Part shown: positions 14,746-23,092 of the stretch, one piece after another
Numbering within the stretch: position 1 is the first letter of the stretch
Layout: every line of letters begins with the position of its first letter
Source of the DNA: an uncultured bacterium
GTDB taxonomy: Bacteria; Margulisbacteria; WOR-1; XYC2-FULL-46-14; WPAF01
Direction: 5' to 3'
Length of the DNA: 45,126 nucleotides
Assembly: GCA_903930225.1 (NCBI GenBank)
Contig: CAIYXV010000130.1
Span: 1 to 45,126, forward strand
Position numbers and translations under genes: made by a program
The notes under the pieces: model-generated
The model's input: the letters and a program-made list of their open reading frames with translations, nothing else
Told to the model about the DNA's origin: nothing
Databases searched by the model: none

Positions 14746-16927
14746 TAATAAAGGTCGTTCCTTTCCCGCTCCGGCTTTTAACTTTTATGCTGCCTTTGTG
14801 TAACTCGATTATCCCCAAGGTTATCGGAAGACCCATGCCCGTGCCTTTCATTTTTGTAGTATAAAAAGGATCGAACAGGCTCTTTATTTTTTCCGAATCG
14901 ATGCCCGGCCCGGTATCCGTGATCTCGATAAAAATGACCGGGATCGGCTGCGGCTGCTCTTCCTCCGCCTCCCAGACGATCTCGCCCTTTTCCGTCTCCA
15001 CCCCGGTGCGCGAAGGCCGGCCGATCCTGACCACTTCGCCGACATCGGTCTTTATGGTGAGCTCTCCGCCCTTGGTTTCCTCCATGGCCTGGATCGCATT
15101 AAGTAGGATGTTGACGAACGCCTGCGAAAGCTGCTGGGCGTCGCCGGTGATCTCGGGCAGTTCGGCCAGCTTGGTGGTGACGTGGATATTATTTTTTTTG
15201 CACTCGCTTTCAAACAGCATCATAATCTCGTCGAGAATGCTGTTGACGTTGATCTTGGTCAGTTCCGGCTTGGCCGGACGGCCGAACTTGAGCAAGCTTT
15301 CGGCGATCTTGTTGATGCGCTCGATCTCGTTGGGCACGATCTGCGCGAACTTAGTCCGGAACTCGGGATCATCCCATTTTTGCTGGATCAGCTGGCTGAA
15401 GGTGCGGAGGGAGACCAGCGGATTCTTGATCTCGTGCGCCATTCCCGCGGCCATGGTGCCGAGCGAGGCGAGCTTCTCGGAAAGGATCAGCCGCTCCTGG
15501 CTGTCTTTCAGGTCCTTGGTCATTTTATTAAAAGCTATGGCCAGCAAACCGATCTCATCGGCGGCGTCGATGTTGATGCGATGGTTGAGGTCTCCCTTGG
15601 AAACCGCTTCAGCTCCTCTGATGAGCTGTCTGATCGATCGTTCAATGCTCTGGGCAAAAAAGATCCCGGTCAATACCGTGAGGATAATACCGGCGATCGC
15701 GAACAGCAGGGAATTGGTCTCCAAGAGGCGCATTTGCGCGTATGCCTGCCGCAGCGGCTCTTCGACGATCACCGCTCCGCCGAATTTCCTTATTGGGGCG
15801 TAGGCGCCGGCGTTCTCCTGGCCGAACTCGTCGGGCGGGAACTGCCCGCCGCCGGTCTTGCCGGAAAGGGCAAGCGCTACTGGGATGCGTACGAGCGCGC
15901 TGGTACCGGTCTGCGGCTGGTCCTTATGGGCAACGATCACCCCTTTCTTATCGACCACATATACTATCCGCCCACCGACCGACTTTTCGCTGACCATTTT
16001 CTGTACCGCGGCCTGGTCAAAATTCGGGAGCTCTTCGATCTTGCTCGAAATGCTTTGCGCTATTTCTTTGTAATTATTGATGATCGAGGTCTGAAGCGCC
16101 TGCTTGCTTAAGGTCAGGGTGACAAGCGTGGTTATCCCGAACAATACCACGATCAAAAGGACAAAAATAAAGATGAGCTTGAAGAGAATGCGCGAACGGA
16201 AGAACCCGAGCGGCCGCTCCGCGTATATGGAAGCGGGCGGGATCACCTCGGAAAGATAAACGCCCAGCGCGCCGAACAGGATCGCCGCCCAGGAGAGTAC
16301 CAGGTAAAGGTTGTCCCCCAGATTTACATAGAACATGGTCAGGATATATGCGGATATGAAAAGCAGGCAGGAAGCGGAGAAAAGAAGGGAAAGGACCCTT
16401 TTGTGTTTTACCTCAAAGAAAGAGCGGATAAAGATCATGATTCCGGCAAAACCCCAAAGGGCGGAAAAGACCGGCCTAGAGAGCGCGGGAATGCTGCCGA
16501 AGGTTACCAGTGGTTCCAGCACATCGGAGCGGTAATTGAGGGTAGTGCCGGAGTCGGGGGTCGCGATGACGCGCCCGATCATAAAGATCACGGGCAGCGC
16601 GAGCAGCGCCATCAGCCAGTTGAGCTTCAGGCCGAATTTATTTTTCAGGAATACCAATATAAAATATGAACCGATCAGCAGGCTGATCTCGATCAGCTTC
16701 TGCAATAAGATCAGGTCGGACGGCTTGCGGTCCAGATCATAGAAGATCTGCGACAACACGGTCAGGATCGTGAACAGCGAGAAGCAGAGAAAGATCAAGG
16801 AAAGCGAAAGGTCCTTCCAGTTCCTCTCCTCAAGGAATTTCTTGAAAAAAGTATAGATCCCGGACAGCAGCACCCCGGAAGCGAAGATTTCCGTAAAGAT
16901 GCCGAGGAACGCCAGGGTGGTAATCAT
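14714..16927 (-). CDS. Membrane sensor histidine kinase (multi-TM + Cache-like + HAMP + HisKA + HATPase)
   Basis: 737 residues. Seven hydrophobic segments lie in 1-230. An eighth (~249-272) leads into a ~125-residue extracytoplasmic Cache-like domain (VVDKKGVIVAHKDQP), then a membrane segment (~407-425), HAMP (SIRQLIRGAEAVSKGDL), a HisKA H-box with the phospho-acceptor in MAHEIKNPL (His ~498), and ATPase boxes N (NILLNAIQAM), G1 (DTGPGID), F (FDPFYTT) and G2 (GTGMGLP). All catalytic boxes are intact, NtrB/ZraS-like. A ~35-residue acidic insert sits between N and G1. It is the last gene of the SLH/PorV operon, four bases after the preceding stop, with GAGGTG as ribosome site. No response regulator is adjacent, so its partner is unknown. 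It may sense envelope state, by context only. Confidence 0.9.
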   Translation of the reverse strand: MITTLAFLGIFTEIFASGVLLSGIYTFFKKFLEERNWKDLSLSLIFLCFSLFTILTVLSQIFYDLDRKPSDLILLQKLIEISLLIGSYFILVFLKNKFGLKLNWLMALLALPVIFMIGRVIATPDSGTTLNYRSDVLEPLVTFGSIPALSRPVFSALWGFAGIMIFIRSFFEVKHKRVLSLLFSASCLLFISAYILTMFYVNLGDNLYLVLSWAAILFGALGVYLSEVIPPASIYAERPLGFFRSRILFKLIFIFVLLIVVLFGITTLVTLTLSKQALQTSIINNYKEIAQSISSKIEELPNFDQAAVQKMVSEKSVGGRIVYVVDKKGVIVAHKDQPQTGTSALVRIPVALALSGKTGGGQFPPDEFGQENAGAYAPIRKFGGAVIVEEPLRQAYAQMRLLETNSLLFAIAGIILTVLTGIFFAQSIERSIRQLIRGAEAVSKGDLNHRINIDAADEIGLLAIAFNKMTKDLKDSQERLILSEKLASLGTMAAGMAHEIKNPLVSLRTFSQLIQQKWDDPEFRTKFAQIVPNEIERINKIAESLLKFGRPAKPELTKINVNSILDEIMMLFESECKKNNIHVTTKLAELPEITGDAQQLSQAFVNILLNAIQAMEETKGGELTIKTDVGEVVRIGRPSRTGVETEKGEIVWEAEEEQPQPIPVIFIEITDTGPGIDSEKIKSLFDPFYTTKMKGTGMGLPITLGIIELHKGSIKVKSRSGKGTTFIITLPQRMDQV

Positions 16928-16931
16928 ATTG

Positions 16932-17759
16932 CTATTGCACCTCTAGCTCAATTATGCCCGAAGTCTCGCCGCCTGCCAAGTTGGTTATTTTAACCGGGAG
17001 CCGCTTCACCCCGGACGAGACGCTGCTCGCGATTATCACGTTCTGGGAGAAGAAATCATCCTTGACGAACGGAAGTTTGATCTTGTCGCCGCCGATGTCT
17101 TTCAGGTCAACTTCAACTCCGGAGATGTCCTCGATGCGGCCCGGATTTTCCACCCGTACCGTCATCACGACGTAGCTGCCGGCGGTCACCTTGTCGGGCG
17201 TCGCGGTAGCGGAAAGCAGATCCGGGTTCGTTTCCACGTTCAGCGAGGTTTTGGAGATGGCGATCCAGCCCTTTTTATTGGCGGCGGTGACCGGGATCTC
17301 CTTGTCGCCCAACGGTACGTCTGGATTGACGGTCGTCTGGAGGGTATAAACCCCGTCCCCGGCGATCTGGTCGCCCCACAATCCATTGTCAACCATGATG
17401 GCATTGGCCAGCCGCCCGACGCCGCTCAAATCGGCTTTTACCCCGCTTATGTCCTTGGACCCTCCGGGATCCTGGACCGCGGCCGAGACCTCGATGATAG
17501 TGCGGCCGTCCGGCGGGATCTTCTTCGGTACCGCCTTGATCCAATTGATCATGGGCATCAGGCGGACCCGGTTGATCTTGGTGATGTCATAGCCCACGTT
17601 CCAGTTAAGCATTTGCGATTCTTTTTTCTTGACCGCCTGGCTCTTGGACAGAAGAGTTATGGCTTCCGACCTTGTCATTGCCTTATCCGCGAACGCGGCC
17701 GCCCCAGAGAGCGCCATTATGATGATATTCAATGTGATCAGTAGTTTAAGCTTTTTCAT
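16932..17759 (-). CDS. Secreted Ig-like domain protein of the envelope operon
   Basis: 275 residues. The signal peptide (MKKLKLLITLNIIIMALSG ... AFA) is followed by a short segment resembling the start of an SLH motif (AMTRSEAITLLSKSQ). Two Ig-like units follow: residues ~80-170 with VDNGLWGDQIAGDGVYTLQT, the DGxxGDxxxGDGxYTL pattern of surface beta-sandwich domains, and a second unit from ~178 (TATPDKVTAGSYVVMTVRV). The first unit is paralogous to the C-terminus of the operon's first gene (19453-20706). The product is probably periplasmic or surface-exposed. The start overlaps the stop of the upstream gene by four bases (ATGA), with GGAG ahead, implying translational coupling. Confidence 0.75.
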   Translation of the reverse strand: MKKLKLLITLNIIIMALSGAAAFADKAMTRSEAITLLSKSQAVKKKESQMLNWNVGYDITKINRVRLMPMINWIKAVPKKIPPDGRTIIEVSAAVQDPGGSKDISGVKADLSGVGRLANAIMVDNGLWGDQIAGDGVYTLQTTVNPDVPLGDKEIPVTAANKKGWIAISKTSLNVETNPDLLSATATPDKVTAGSYVVMTVRVENPGRIEDISGVEVDLKDIGGDKIKLPFVKDDFFSQNVIIASSVSSGVKRLPVKITNLAGGETSGIIELEVQ

Positions 17760-19456
17760 CTGATCACTCCGAATTTCTTGAAGATCTCTTCGCCCTCGGC
17801 GGCCGTGATGGTCGCGTTGGGGCGGAAAGTCCGGTCGGGGAAGGCTTTGATGAGCCCGCGGTCGACCGCGACTTTTATGTAAACGGCCAGCGGGTGCTCT
17901 TTGGGAACATCAACGAACGGATCGCGCGTTATTCTCGGCAACGGATAATTTGCGGCCTTGACCAGCCAGCTGCTAAGCTCGCCCCTGGTCACCGGAGCCT
18001 CGATCGAGAATGCCGCTTCCGGCGAAACCTCGACCACGCCCATGGTCACCAGCGTTTCGAGCCGGTCTTTCTTCTCGGCGATCTGGGCCTTTTCCTGTTC
18101 AAGCTGCTTTTTCTGTTCGGGGGTCTTGGCGACCTTGATCTGATTGTCGATCATTTTTTCTTCCGCCACGATCACTTTGGCCTTGCGGAAGACCTTTCTT
18201 TCGGTAGAGAGTTTGCCCCCTTCGTAGAAACTATCTACCACCAGCAGGTTTTTACCGACCCTTAACGGCACCAGCACGGAGAAATTCAGGTTCGGGTCAA
18301 TATTGATCGCCTGTTCGTTCAGGTAAACCTCGACCCCCGGTTTTGCGTTACCGGAGACCAGGATGTGATCGTCATAGGTAATGAGATTGTCTTCCGGCGA
18401 AAGGCCTTTTACCGGGTCCTGGATCTTCATGGTCGCGTACTGTTTGACCGGCCGGCGCACAAAAACCCATTCTTCGGGGAAGTAGAGGATCGAAAAGTTA
18501 ATCGTGTTCGAATTGGTCGCCGGGTCGGTTATGGATGCGATGTCAAAGCCCCAGGCCTCGGCTTTAATGCCCGCGCCGAAACTCACGCTTGATCTTTGCG
18601 GGCGGTTCACATAGCCGAGGCGGTAATAATAGGTACCGCTAAGCGCCCATTCGGCGCCGATATAAGTTGTGGGGGAGATCGCTTTCATGCTTTCAATGTC
18701 AAGATCAATGGTCAGTTCCTGATCTTCAACATAGAGCGGAGACCAGACATCGCCGATCACTTTCATTGACCCGCCCAGTCTAATAAAGGCCGGGGCCGCT
18801 TCCGAGATGCCGTTGTCCCACGACAGCTTTCCGCCGCTACCCATGAAGTTATTAGGAAGGAGGTTCGATCCGCTGAACCCGATCGAGGTAAAACGGTTCA
18901 GCCGGTAAAGCATTCCCAGGTCCAATTCCCAGCCCTGCGCGGTACGGTCCGTCCCGCCGGTTTCCCGGAGCGTCTGGCCGAGCAGTGTTTTTAAATTAAC
19001 GCCGAAGCCCAGGTTCTGGGCGATCTTATTTTCAGAGAGAGGGGGGAGGGCGGAAAGCTTGGTGCCGGCCGAAAGGACCAGCACGCTGCTGGTGAAGTCC
19101 GCGGCTTGTCCATTCTGCATGGGGACACCAAGCGCCCCTTTTTGGACGACCGCGATACCCAGGGTCGATCCGTATCCGGTCGGATAAGCCTGGCTCGCGG
19201 AAACATTGTTCAGGTCGCGGACGTTTACGGATATTCCTTTTGCCCAGGGAAGCCCGCCGGGATTATAGAAAGCGGAATTGACGTCGTTGCTTAAGCCTAT
19301 GAACGCTCCCCCCATGCCGAGCGGGCGCGATCCGGAATCGAGGCGGAATGGAGTAATGCCGATCTCAGACAGATACGCGTGGGATATGCCAGCCAGAAGA
19401 AGCAGCAAGATTATGGTGACGCGCAGCGCCTGGCGTACGATACGGATCGATCTCAT
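17756..19456 (-). CDS. PorV/UPF0164-like outer-membrane barrel with C-terminal SLH motif
   Basis: 566 residues. After the signal peptide (...AGISHA), SRPLGMGGAFIGLSNDVNSA and FYNPGGLPW are the hallmark of the PorV/UPF0164 (FadL-like) outer-membrane family. The barrel runs to about residue 340. An Ig-like unit (DHILVSGNAKPGVEVYLN) follows, then a charged helical stretch (KTPEQKKQLEQEKAQIAEKK) and one or two SLH motifs (PVTRGELSSWLVKAA; DPFVDVPKEHPLAVYIKVAV). A barrel and an SLH unit in one chain suggest a direct outer-membrane-to-wall tether, as in OmpM-type proteins though with reversed domain order. ATGA overlap with the next gene and a four-base overlap with the previous one place it mid-operon. 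Confidence 0.8.
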   Translation of the reverse strand: MRSIRIVRQALRVTIILLLLLAGISHAYLSEIGITPFRLDSGSRPLGMGGAFIGLSNDVNSAFYNPGGLPWAKGISVNVRDLNNVSASQAYPTGYGSTLGIAVVQKGALGVPMQNGQAADFTSSVLVLSAGTKLSALPPLSENKIAQNLGFGVNLKTLLGQTLRETGGTDRTAQGWELDLGMLYRLNRFTSIGFSGSNLLPNNFMGSGGKLSWDNGISEAAPAFIRLGGSMKVIGDVWSPLYVEDQELTIDLDIESMKAISPTTYIGAEWALSGTYYYRLGYVNRPQRSSVSFGAGIKAEAWGFDIASITDPATNSNTINFSILYFPEEWVFVRRPVKQYATMKIQDPVKGLSPEDNLITYDDHILVSGNAKPGVEVYLNEQAINIDPNLNFSVLVPLRVGKNLLVVDSFYEGGKLSTERKVFRKAKVIVAEEKMIDNQIKVAKTPEQKKQLEQEKAQIAEKKDRLETLVTMGVVEVSPEAAFSIEAPVTRGELSSWLVKAANYPLPRITRDPFVDVPKEHPLAVYIKVAVDRGLIKAFPDRTFRPNATITAAEGEEIFKKFGVIR

Positions 19457-20706
19457 CTTACCACCGTAATGCTGGCCTGGCCGGTCCCGGTCCAGCCCGA
19501 TTTATCGGTCGCGGTAACGGTTATGACCTTTTCGCCGTAAGCTTCGGAAGTCGCCATGAACCTTAATGTATAAATGCCGTCGCCCTTTTTCTCATCCCCA
19601 TAAGTTCCATCGTCCCTCATTTCGGCATCGGGCGGTCCTCCCAGATCAGAGATATCAGCCTTGAGCGAGAGGATATCCTCCAGCCCCTGCCGGTCAGAGA
19701 CCCCGGCGGTGAGAGCGACGATCGGGTTTTCGTCGAAAATGCTGAAGCTTGACGGGTCCGCGGCTACATAAGTTATCGTCGGCGCCGTATTTATCTTGCA
19801 TAGCGTTTCACTGTTATATCCATACCGGAAATCGAACAGCCATTTTTCCATCCACTTTATCCGGCCGAACCGTGAAAAAAGGATCGCGCATTCGGCCCGG
19901 GTTATTTCCCGGTTGGGCTGGAAGATCGGAACGGTCCTGGAAATACCTTTGAGCAGTCCGCTCTCTCTCGCCTTTTTTATTTCAACATAAAAAGGGTTAT
20001 TCTCGGGCACGTCATAAAAGAGAGAAGGGATCTCTTTTAGGAATTTCCCGCCTTCCGCCGCATAAACGATATCGGCGGCTTCTCCTCGGGTCAGGGGTTC
20101 GTCCACGCCGAAAATATTTGGCGCGACCGGCTTCATGTAACCTTTCTGGTAGGCGATCTTTATGTAAGGCGAGCGCCAGTGTTCCTTGGGGACATCAAAG
20201 AAAACATCCTGATATTCCAAACCGACGGGAAGCCCCTTGGCTTTTACCAGCCAGGTAGCGAATTCGCCGCGGGTGACCGGCTGGCTAAGATAAAAATTGC
20301 CGTCGGGATAGCCTTCCACGATCTGCAGGGAAGCGAGCGTCAGGATCTCGTGGCGGGCCCAATGCTTCCGTTCGTCGTAGGTTATTTCGGCGTCGGGGAA
20401 CGAAACCAGGCGCAGTACCCTTAAAGTTTTTTCCTGGAACTTCCCGGAATTGTCCCAGGCCTTGACCTCAACATAATTTTTACCGGGGCCCAGCAGCAAT
20501 CCGCAGGAAAAAGCCCCGTCGGCGTTGATCTCGACCGGGATATCGTTTACCGTAACGCTATTTAAATTATCCCCCGAACCGGACAAGGTGATTAGATCCT
20601 GATTGGTCAGGGTTTTGTCTTTGGGCTGCTCGATATTTAAAAACGACGCGTTCCCGGAGGAACTCAGGCAGCATAAGAGAAAAAAGCAGATCAGGAAATT
20701 CCTCAT
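19453..20706 (-). CDS. Secreted protein with three SLH domains flanked by Ig-like domains
   Basis: 417 residues. A signal peptide (MRNFLICFFLLCCLSSSGNA) leads to an Ig-like unit (IEQPKDKTLTNQDLITLSGS). Three SLH repeats follow: residues ~110-155 (VEGYPDGNFYLSQPVTRGEF), ~165-220 (FFDVPKEHWRSPYIKIA; PLTRGEAADIVYAAEG) and ~225-280 (FYDVPENNPFYVEIKKA; EITRAECAILFSRFG). The C-terminal unit (MRDDGTYGDEKKGDGIYTL) is shared with the 16932-17759 protein. SLH domains typically bind peptidoglycan-linked polymers. It heads a four-gene operon with a PorV-like barrel, an Ig-like protein and a sensor kinase. An extended -10 (TGcTAAAAT) lies ten bases before the ATG. Confidence 0.85.
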   Translation of the reverse strand: MRNFLICFFLLCCLSSSGNASFLNIEQPKDKTLTNQDLITLSGSGDNLNSVTVNDIPVEINADGAFSCGLLLGPGKNYVEVKAWDNSGKFQEKTLRVLRLVSFPDAEITYDERKHWARHEILTLASLQIVEGYPDGNFYLSQPVTRGEFATWLVKAKGLPVGLEYQDVFFDVPKEHWRSPYIKIAYQKGYMKPVAPNIFGVDEPLTRGEAADIVYAAEGGKFLKEIPSLFYDVPENNPFYVEIKKARESGLLKGISRTVPIFQPNREITRAECAILFSRFGRIKWMEKWLFDFRYGYNSETLCKINTAPTITYVAADPSSFSIFDENPIVALTAGVSDRQGLEDILSLKADISDLGGPPDAEMRDDGTYGDEKKGDGIYTLRFMATSEAYGEKVITVTATDKSGWTGTGQASITVVR

Positions 20707-20716
20707 TTTCGCTGTT

Positions 20717-20766
20717 ATTTTAGCATAAACCCGTTTGTTTGCAAGGAAGCTTTTTTATGATAGAAT
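20717..20766. promoter_or_regulatory. Divergent promoters for the SLH operon (-) and smc (+)
   Basis: Minus strand: TGcTAAAAT (20717-20725) ends ten bases before the ATG at 20706. Plus strand: TTTGCA (20738-20743), 17 bp, TAGAAT (20761-20766) ends nine bases before the smc ATG at 20776. Neither leader has room for a Shine-Dalgarno at normal spacing. Confidence 0.5.
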
Positions 20767-20775
20767 CTAGCAACG

Positions 20776-23070
20776 ATGTTTTTAAAAACCCTGACATTGC
20801 GCGGATTCAAGACCTTTGCCGAAAAGGTCGACTTCCAGTTTGAGTCGGAAGGCGGGATTACGGCGGTGGTGGGGCCCAACGGCTGCGGCAAGAGCAACAT
20901 CGTTGATGCTTTTCGGTTCGCTCTGGGCGAAGGAAATTTCCGCGAGCTGAGAGTGAACAACCTTCCGGAAGTGATCTTTGCCGGGACCGCGGTTAGAAAA
21001 TCCCTCTCCATGGCGGAAGTTTCCATCACTTTTGACAACACCAGCAGGCTCCTGCCCGTAGAATATTCCGAAGTGATGGTGAAGCGGCGCACGTTCAAGG
21101 ACGGCACCTCCGAATTCTACATTAATCAGCAGGCCTGCCGCCTTAAGGACATTCGGGCCCTTTTCCTCGATACCGGAGTAAGCTGCGAATCGCTGTCGAT
21201 CATCGGGCAGGGAAGGGTCGACGCCATCCTGACTTCGCGCCCCGAAGAGCGCCGGGCCTTTTTTGAAGAGGTAGCAGGGATCCATAAATACAAGACCAGA
21301 AAACTGGAGGTCGAGCGCAAGCTGATTATTTGCGAGCAAAACCTCCTTAGAATATCCGACCTCAAGGTCGAGATCGGCGAACAGGCGATAACCCTGGAAT
21401 CGCAGGCGAAGAAAGCACAGGAATACAAAGAGATCCAGGCGCGTCTTAGCGAACTCGAGCTCGGGATGTTCAAGAAGCAAAGGGCCAATCTCATTCCCAA
21501 GATCGAAGAAACGGAAAAAATGATATCAGAACTGAAGCAGAGAGAGCAGGCAATAACGGACCGGACCCATAAGCTTTATGAAGAAAAGCTGAATCTCAGG
21601 GAAAAGACCCGCCGGCTCGACTCTCCGATCGAAAACACCCGCCGGACGATCGAAGAAATACGGGAGAAGATAAAGAACGAACAGAACAGCCTCCTGATCG
21701 AGCATGAAAGAACGATTTTTTCCGAAAAGAACCGGTTAAGGGACCTGGCCGAGGAGGAGCGTTTCGTCAGATTTGAGATGGGCCGGATCGGGGATTCGAT
21801 AAAAGGCCTGCAGGCAAAAAAAGAAGAAGTAAAAAAGCAGATCTTGGAATGGTCCGAGTCCGATCCGTCCGAATTTATGGAACTTGCCCCTGTGATCCAG
21901 CTCTCGCTCAAAGCGATCGAACAGCTAAACGGCATCGCGCTCAGCATTTGCGGGAAAGAAGGGGTCTTGCTGCGCGCGCACGAAGAGAGCAAGGTGTTCG
22001 AACTGTTCCGCGCGGAAGCCAGGAAGATCGACGAAGAAGAGCTTTCGCTTTCCGACAGCTTAAAAGCGAGGAACGAAGAGCATGATCGCCTTAAAGAAAA
22101 AGAAGAACAGCTCAAAAAAACATTAGAACAGATCGAAAAGGCTGAGGTGACCGTCGAGAGCGAAGAAACGGGACGGTTGAAAACGCGGCTTTTGGAGCAG
22201 GAAGACGCGATGATCCGCTTGAGGGAAGAAAAAGATCGGGCGCAGAAAGCCCTGGACGATCTGGAAATGCAGCCCGCACAGGGATCACAGGATATAAGCG
22301 AGCTGATGCGGGAAGAGATCACCCTGGCCAGACTGCAGGCGGAAAGCGCACAGATCATCGAGCGCGTTCAAGCGGAATATGGACTGACCGGTGAAGAGCT
22401 TTTAGCCCAGCCGGCGGTCGCCGAGAACGTGGCAAGAAGCAGGAAGGAAGCGGAAGAAGCAAAAGCGCGCTTGAGGATGTTGGAGCCGGTCAATCTTCTG
22501 GCGATCGAGGAATATGAAAAAGTGAAAGAACGGCACACGTTCATCGAGTCTCAATACCATGACCTTTCAGCTGCCCGCGAGAACCTCCGCAGTCTGATCA
22601 ATGAACTTGATCTTAAAGCCGGCCAGGATTTCAGTAAAACCCTGGAAGTGGTCACTAAGAACTTCAAGGAAATATTCGCCAGCCTGTTCGAGGGCGGCGA
22701 AGCCGAGATCGAAGTGGTCGGCAATGAAAGCATAGAGATCTCGGTCTGCCCGTCCGGAAGAAAGCTCCTCAATCTATCGCTTTTGTCGGGCGGAGAGCGT
22801 TCCTTGGCCGCGATCGCCCTCCTGCTCGCGTTCCTGAAAACCCAGCCATCGCCCCTCGTAATCCTTGACGAGGTTGATGCCGCGCTGGATGAGGCCAATG
22901 TTAACCGGTTTTCCCGGTTCATAAAGGATTTTTCCGGCAAGACCCAGATCATCGTGATCACGCATAACAAACGGACCATGGAAGCCGCGGACGTGATCTA
23001 CGGGATCACCATGGAAGAACCCGGTGTCTCAAAAATGGTTTCCATGAAGCTTGAAAAAGTCGGCGCGTAA
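20776..23070 (+). CDS. smc: SMC-family chromosome segregation ATPase, short-armed form
   Basis: 764 residues, against ~1150-1200 for normal bacterial SMC. The N-terminal half-head is typical (LRGFKTFAEKV; Walker A GPNGCGKS, 33-40; IIGQGRVDAIL). The C-terminal half-head is also intact (MLEPVNLLAIEEYEKV ~568; signature LSGGERS 669-675; Walker B LVILDEVDAALDEAN 694-708). Between them only ~400 residues remain: two coiled arms of roughly 160-190 residues and, at ~360-415, a ~55-residue non-coil segment. That segment shows none of the Gly-rich SMC hinge features. The heads are more SMC-like than RecN- or SbcC-like. It probably organises or segregates DNA. The ScpA/ScpB partners are not in this window. 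No frameshift or stop interrupts the frame, so the short form looks genuine. Confidence 0.8.
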   Translation: MFLKTLTLRGFKTFAEKVDFQFESEGGITAVVGPNGCGKSNIVDAFRFALGEGNFRELRVNNLPEVIFAGTAVRKSLSMAEVSITFDNTSRLLPVEYSEVMVKRRTFKDGTSEFYINQQACRLKDIRALFLDTGVSCESLSIIGQGRVDAILTSRPEERRAFFEEVAGIHKYKTRKLEVERKLIICEQNLLRISDLKVEIGEQAITLESQAKKAQEYKEIQARLSELELGMFKKQRANLIPKIEETEKMISELKQREQAITDRTHKLYEEKLNLREKTRRLDSPIENTRRTIEEIREKIKNEQNSLLIEHERTIFSEKNRLRDLAEEERFVRFEMGRIGDSIKGLQAKKEEVKKQILEWSESDPSEFMELAPVIQLSLKAIEQLNGIALSICGKEGVLLRAHEESKVFELFRAEARKIDEEELSLSDSLKARNEEHDRLKEKEEQLKKTLEQIEKAEVTVESEETGRLKTRLLEQEDAMIRLREEKDRAQKALDDLEMQPAQGSQDISELMREEITLARLQAESAQIIERVQAEYGLTGEELLAQPAVAENVARSRKEAEEAKARLRMLEPVNLLAIEEYEKVKERHTFIESQYHDLSAARENLRSLINELDLKAGQDFSKTLEVVTKNFKEIFASLFEGGEAEIEVVGNESIEISVCPSGRKLLNLSLLSGGERSLAAIALLLAFLKTQPSPLVILDEVDAALDEANVNRFSRFIKDFSGKTQIIVITHNKRTMEAADVIYGITMEEPGVSKMVSMKLEKVGA

Positions 23071-23092
23071 AGGCAGATCCGGAATAAATAAA

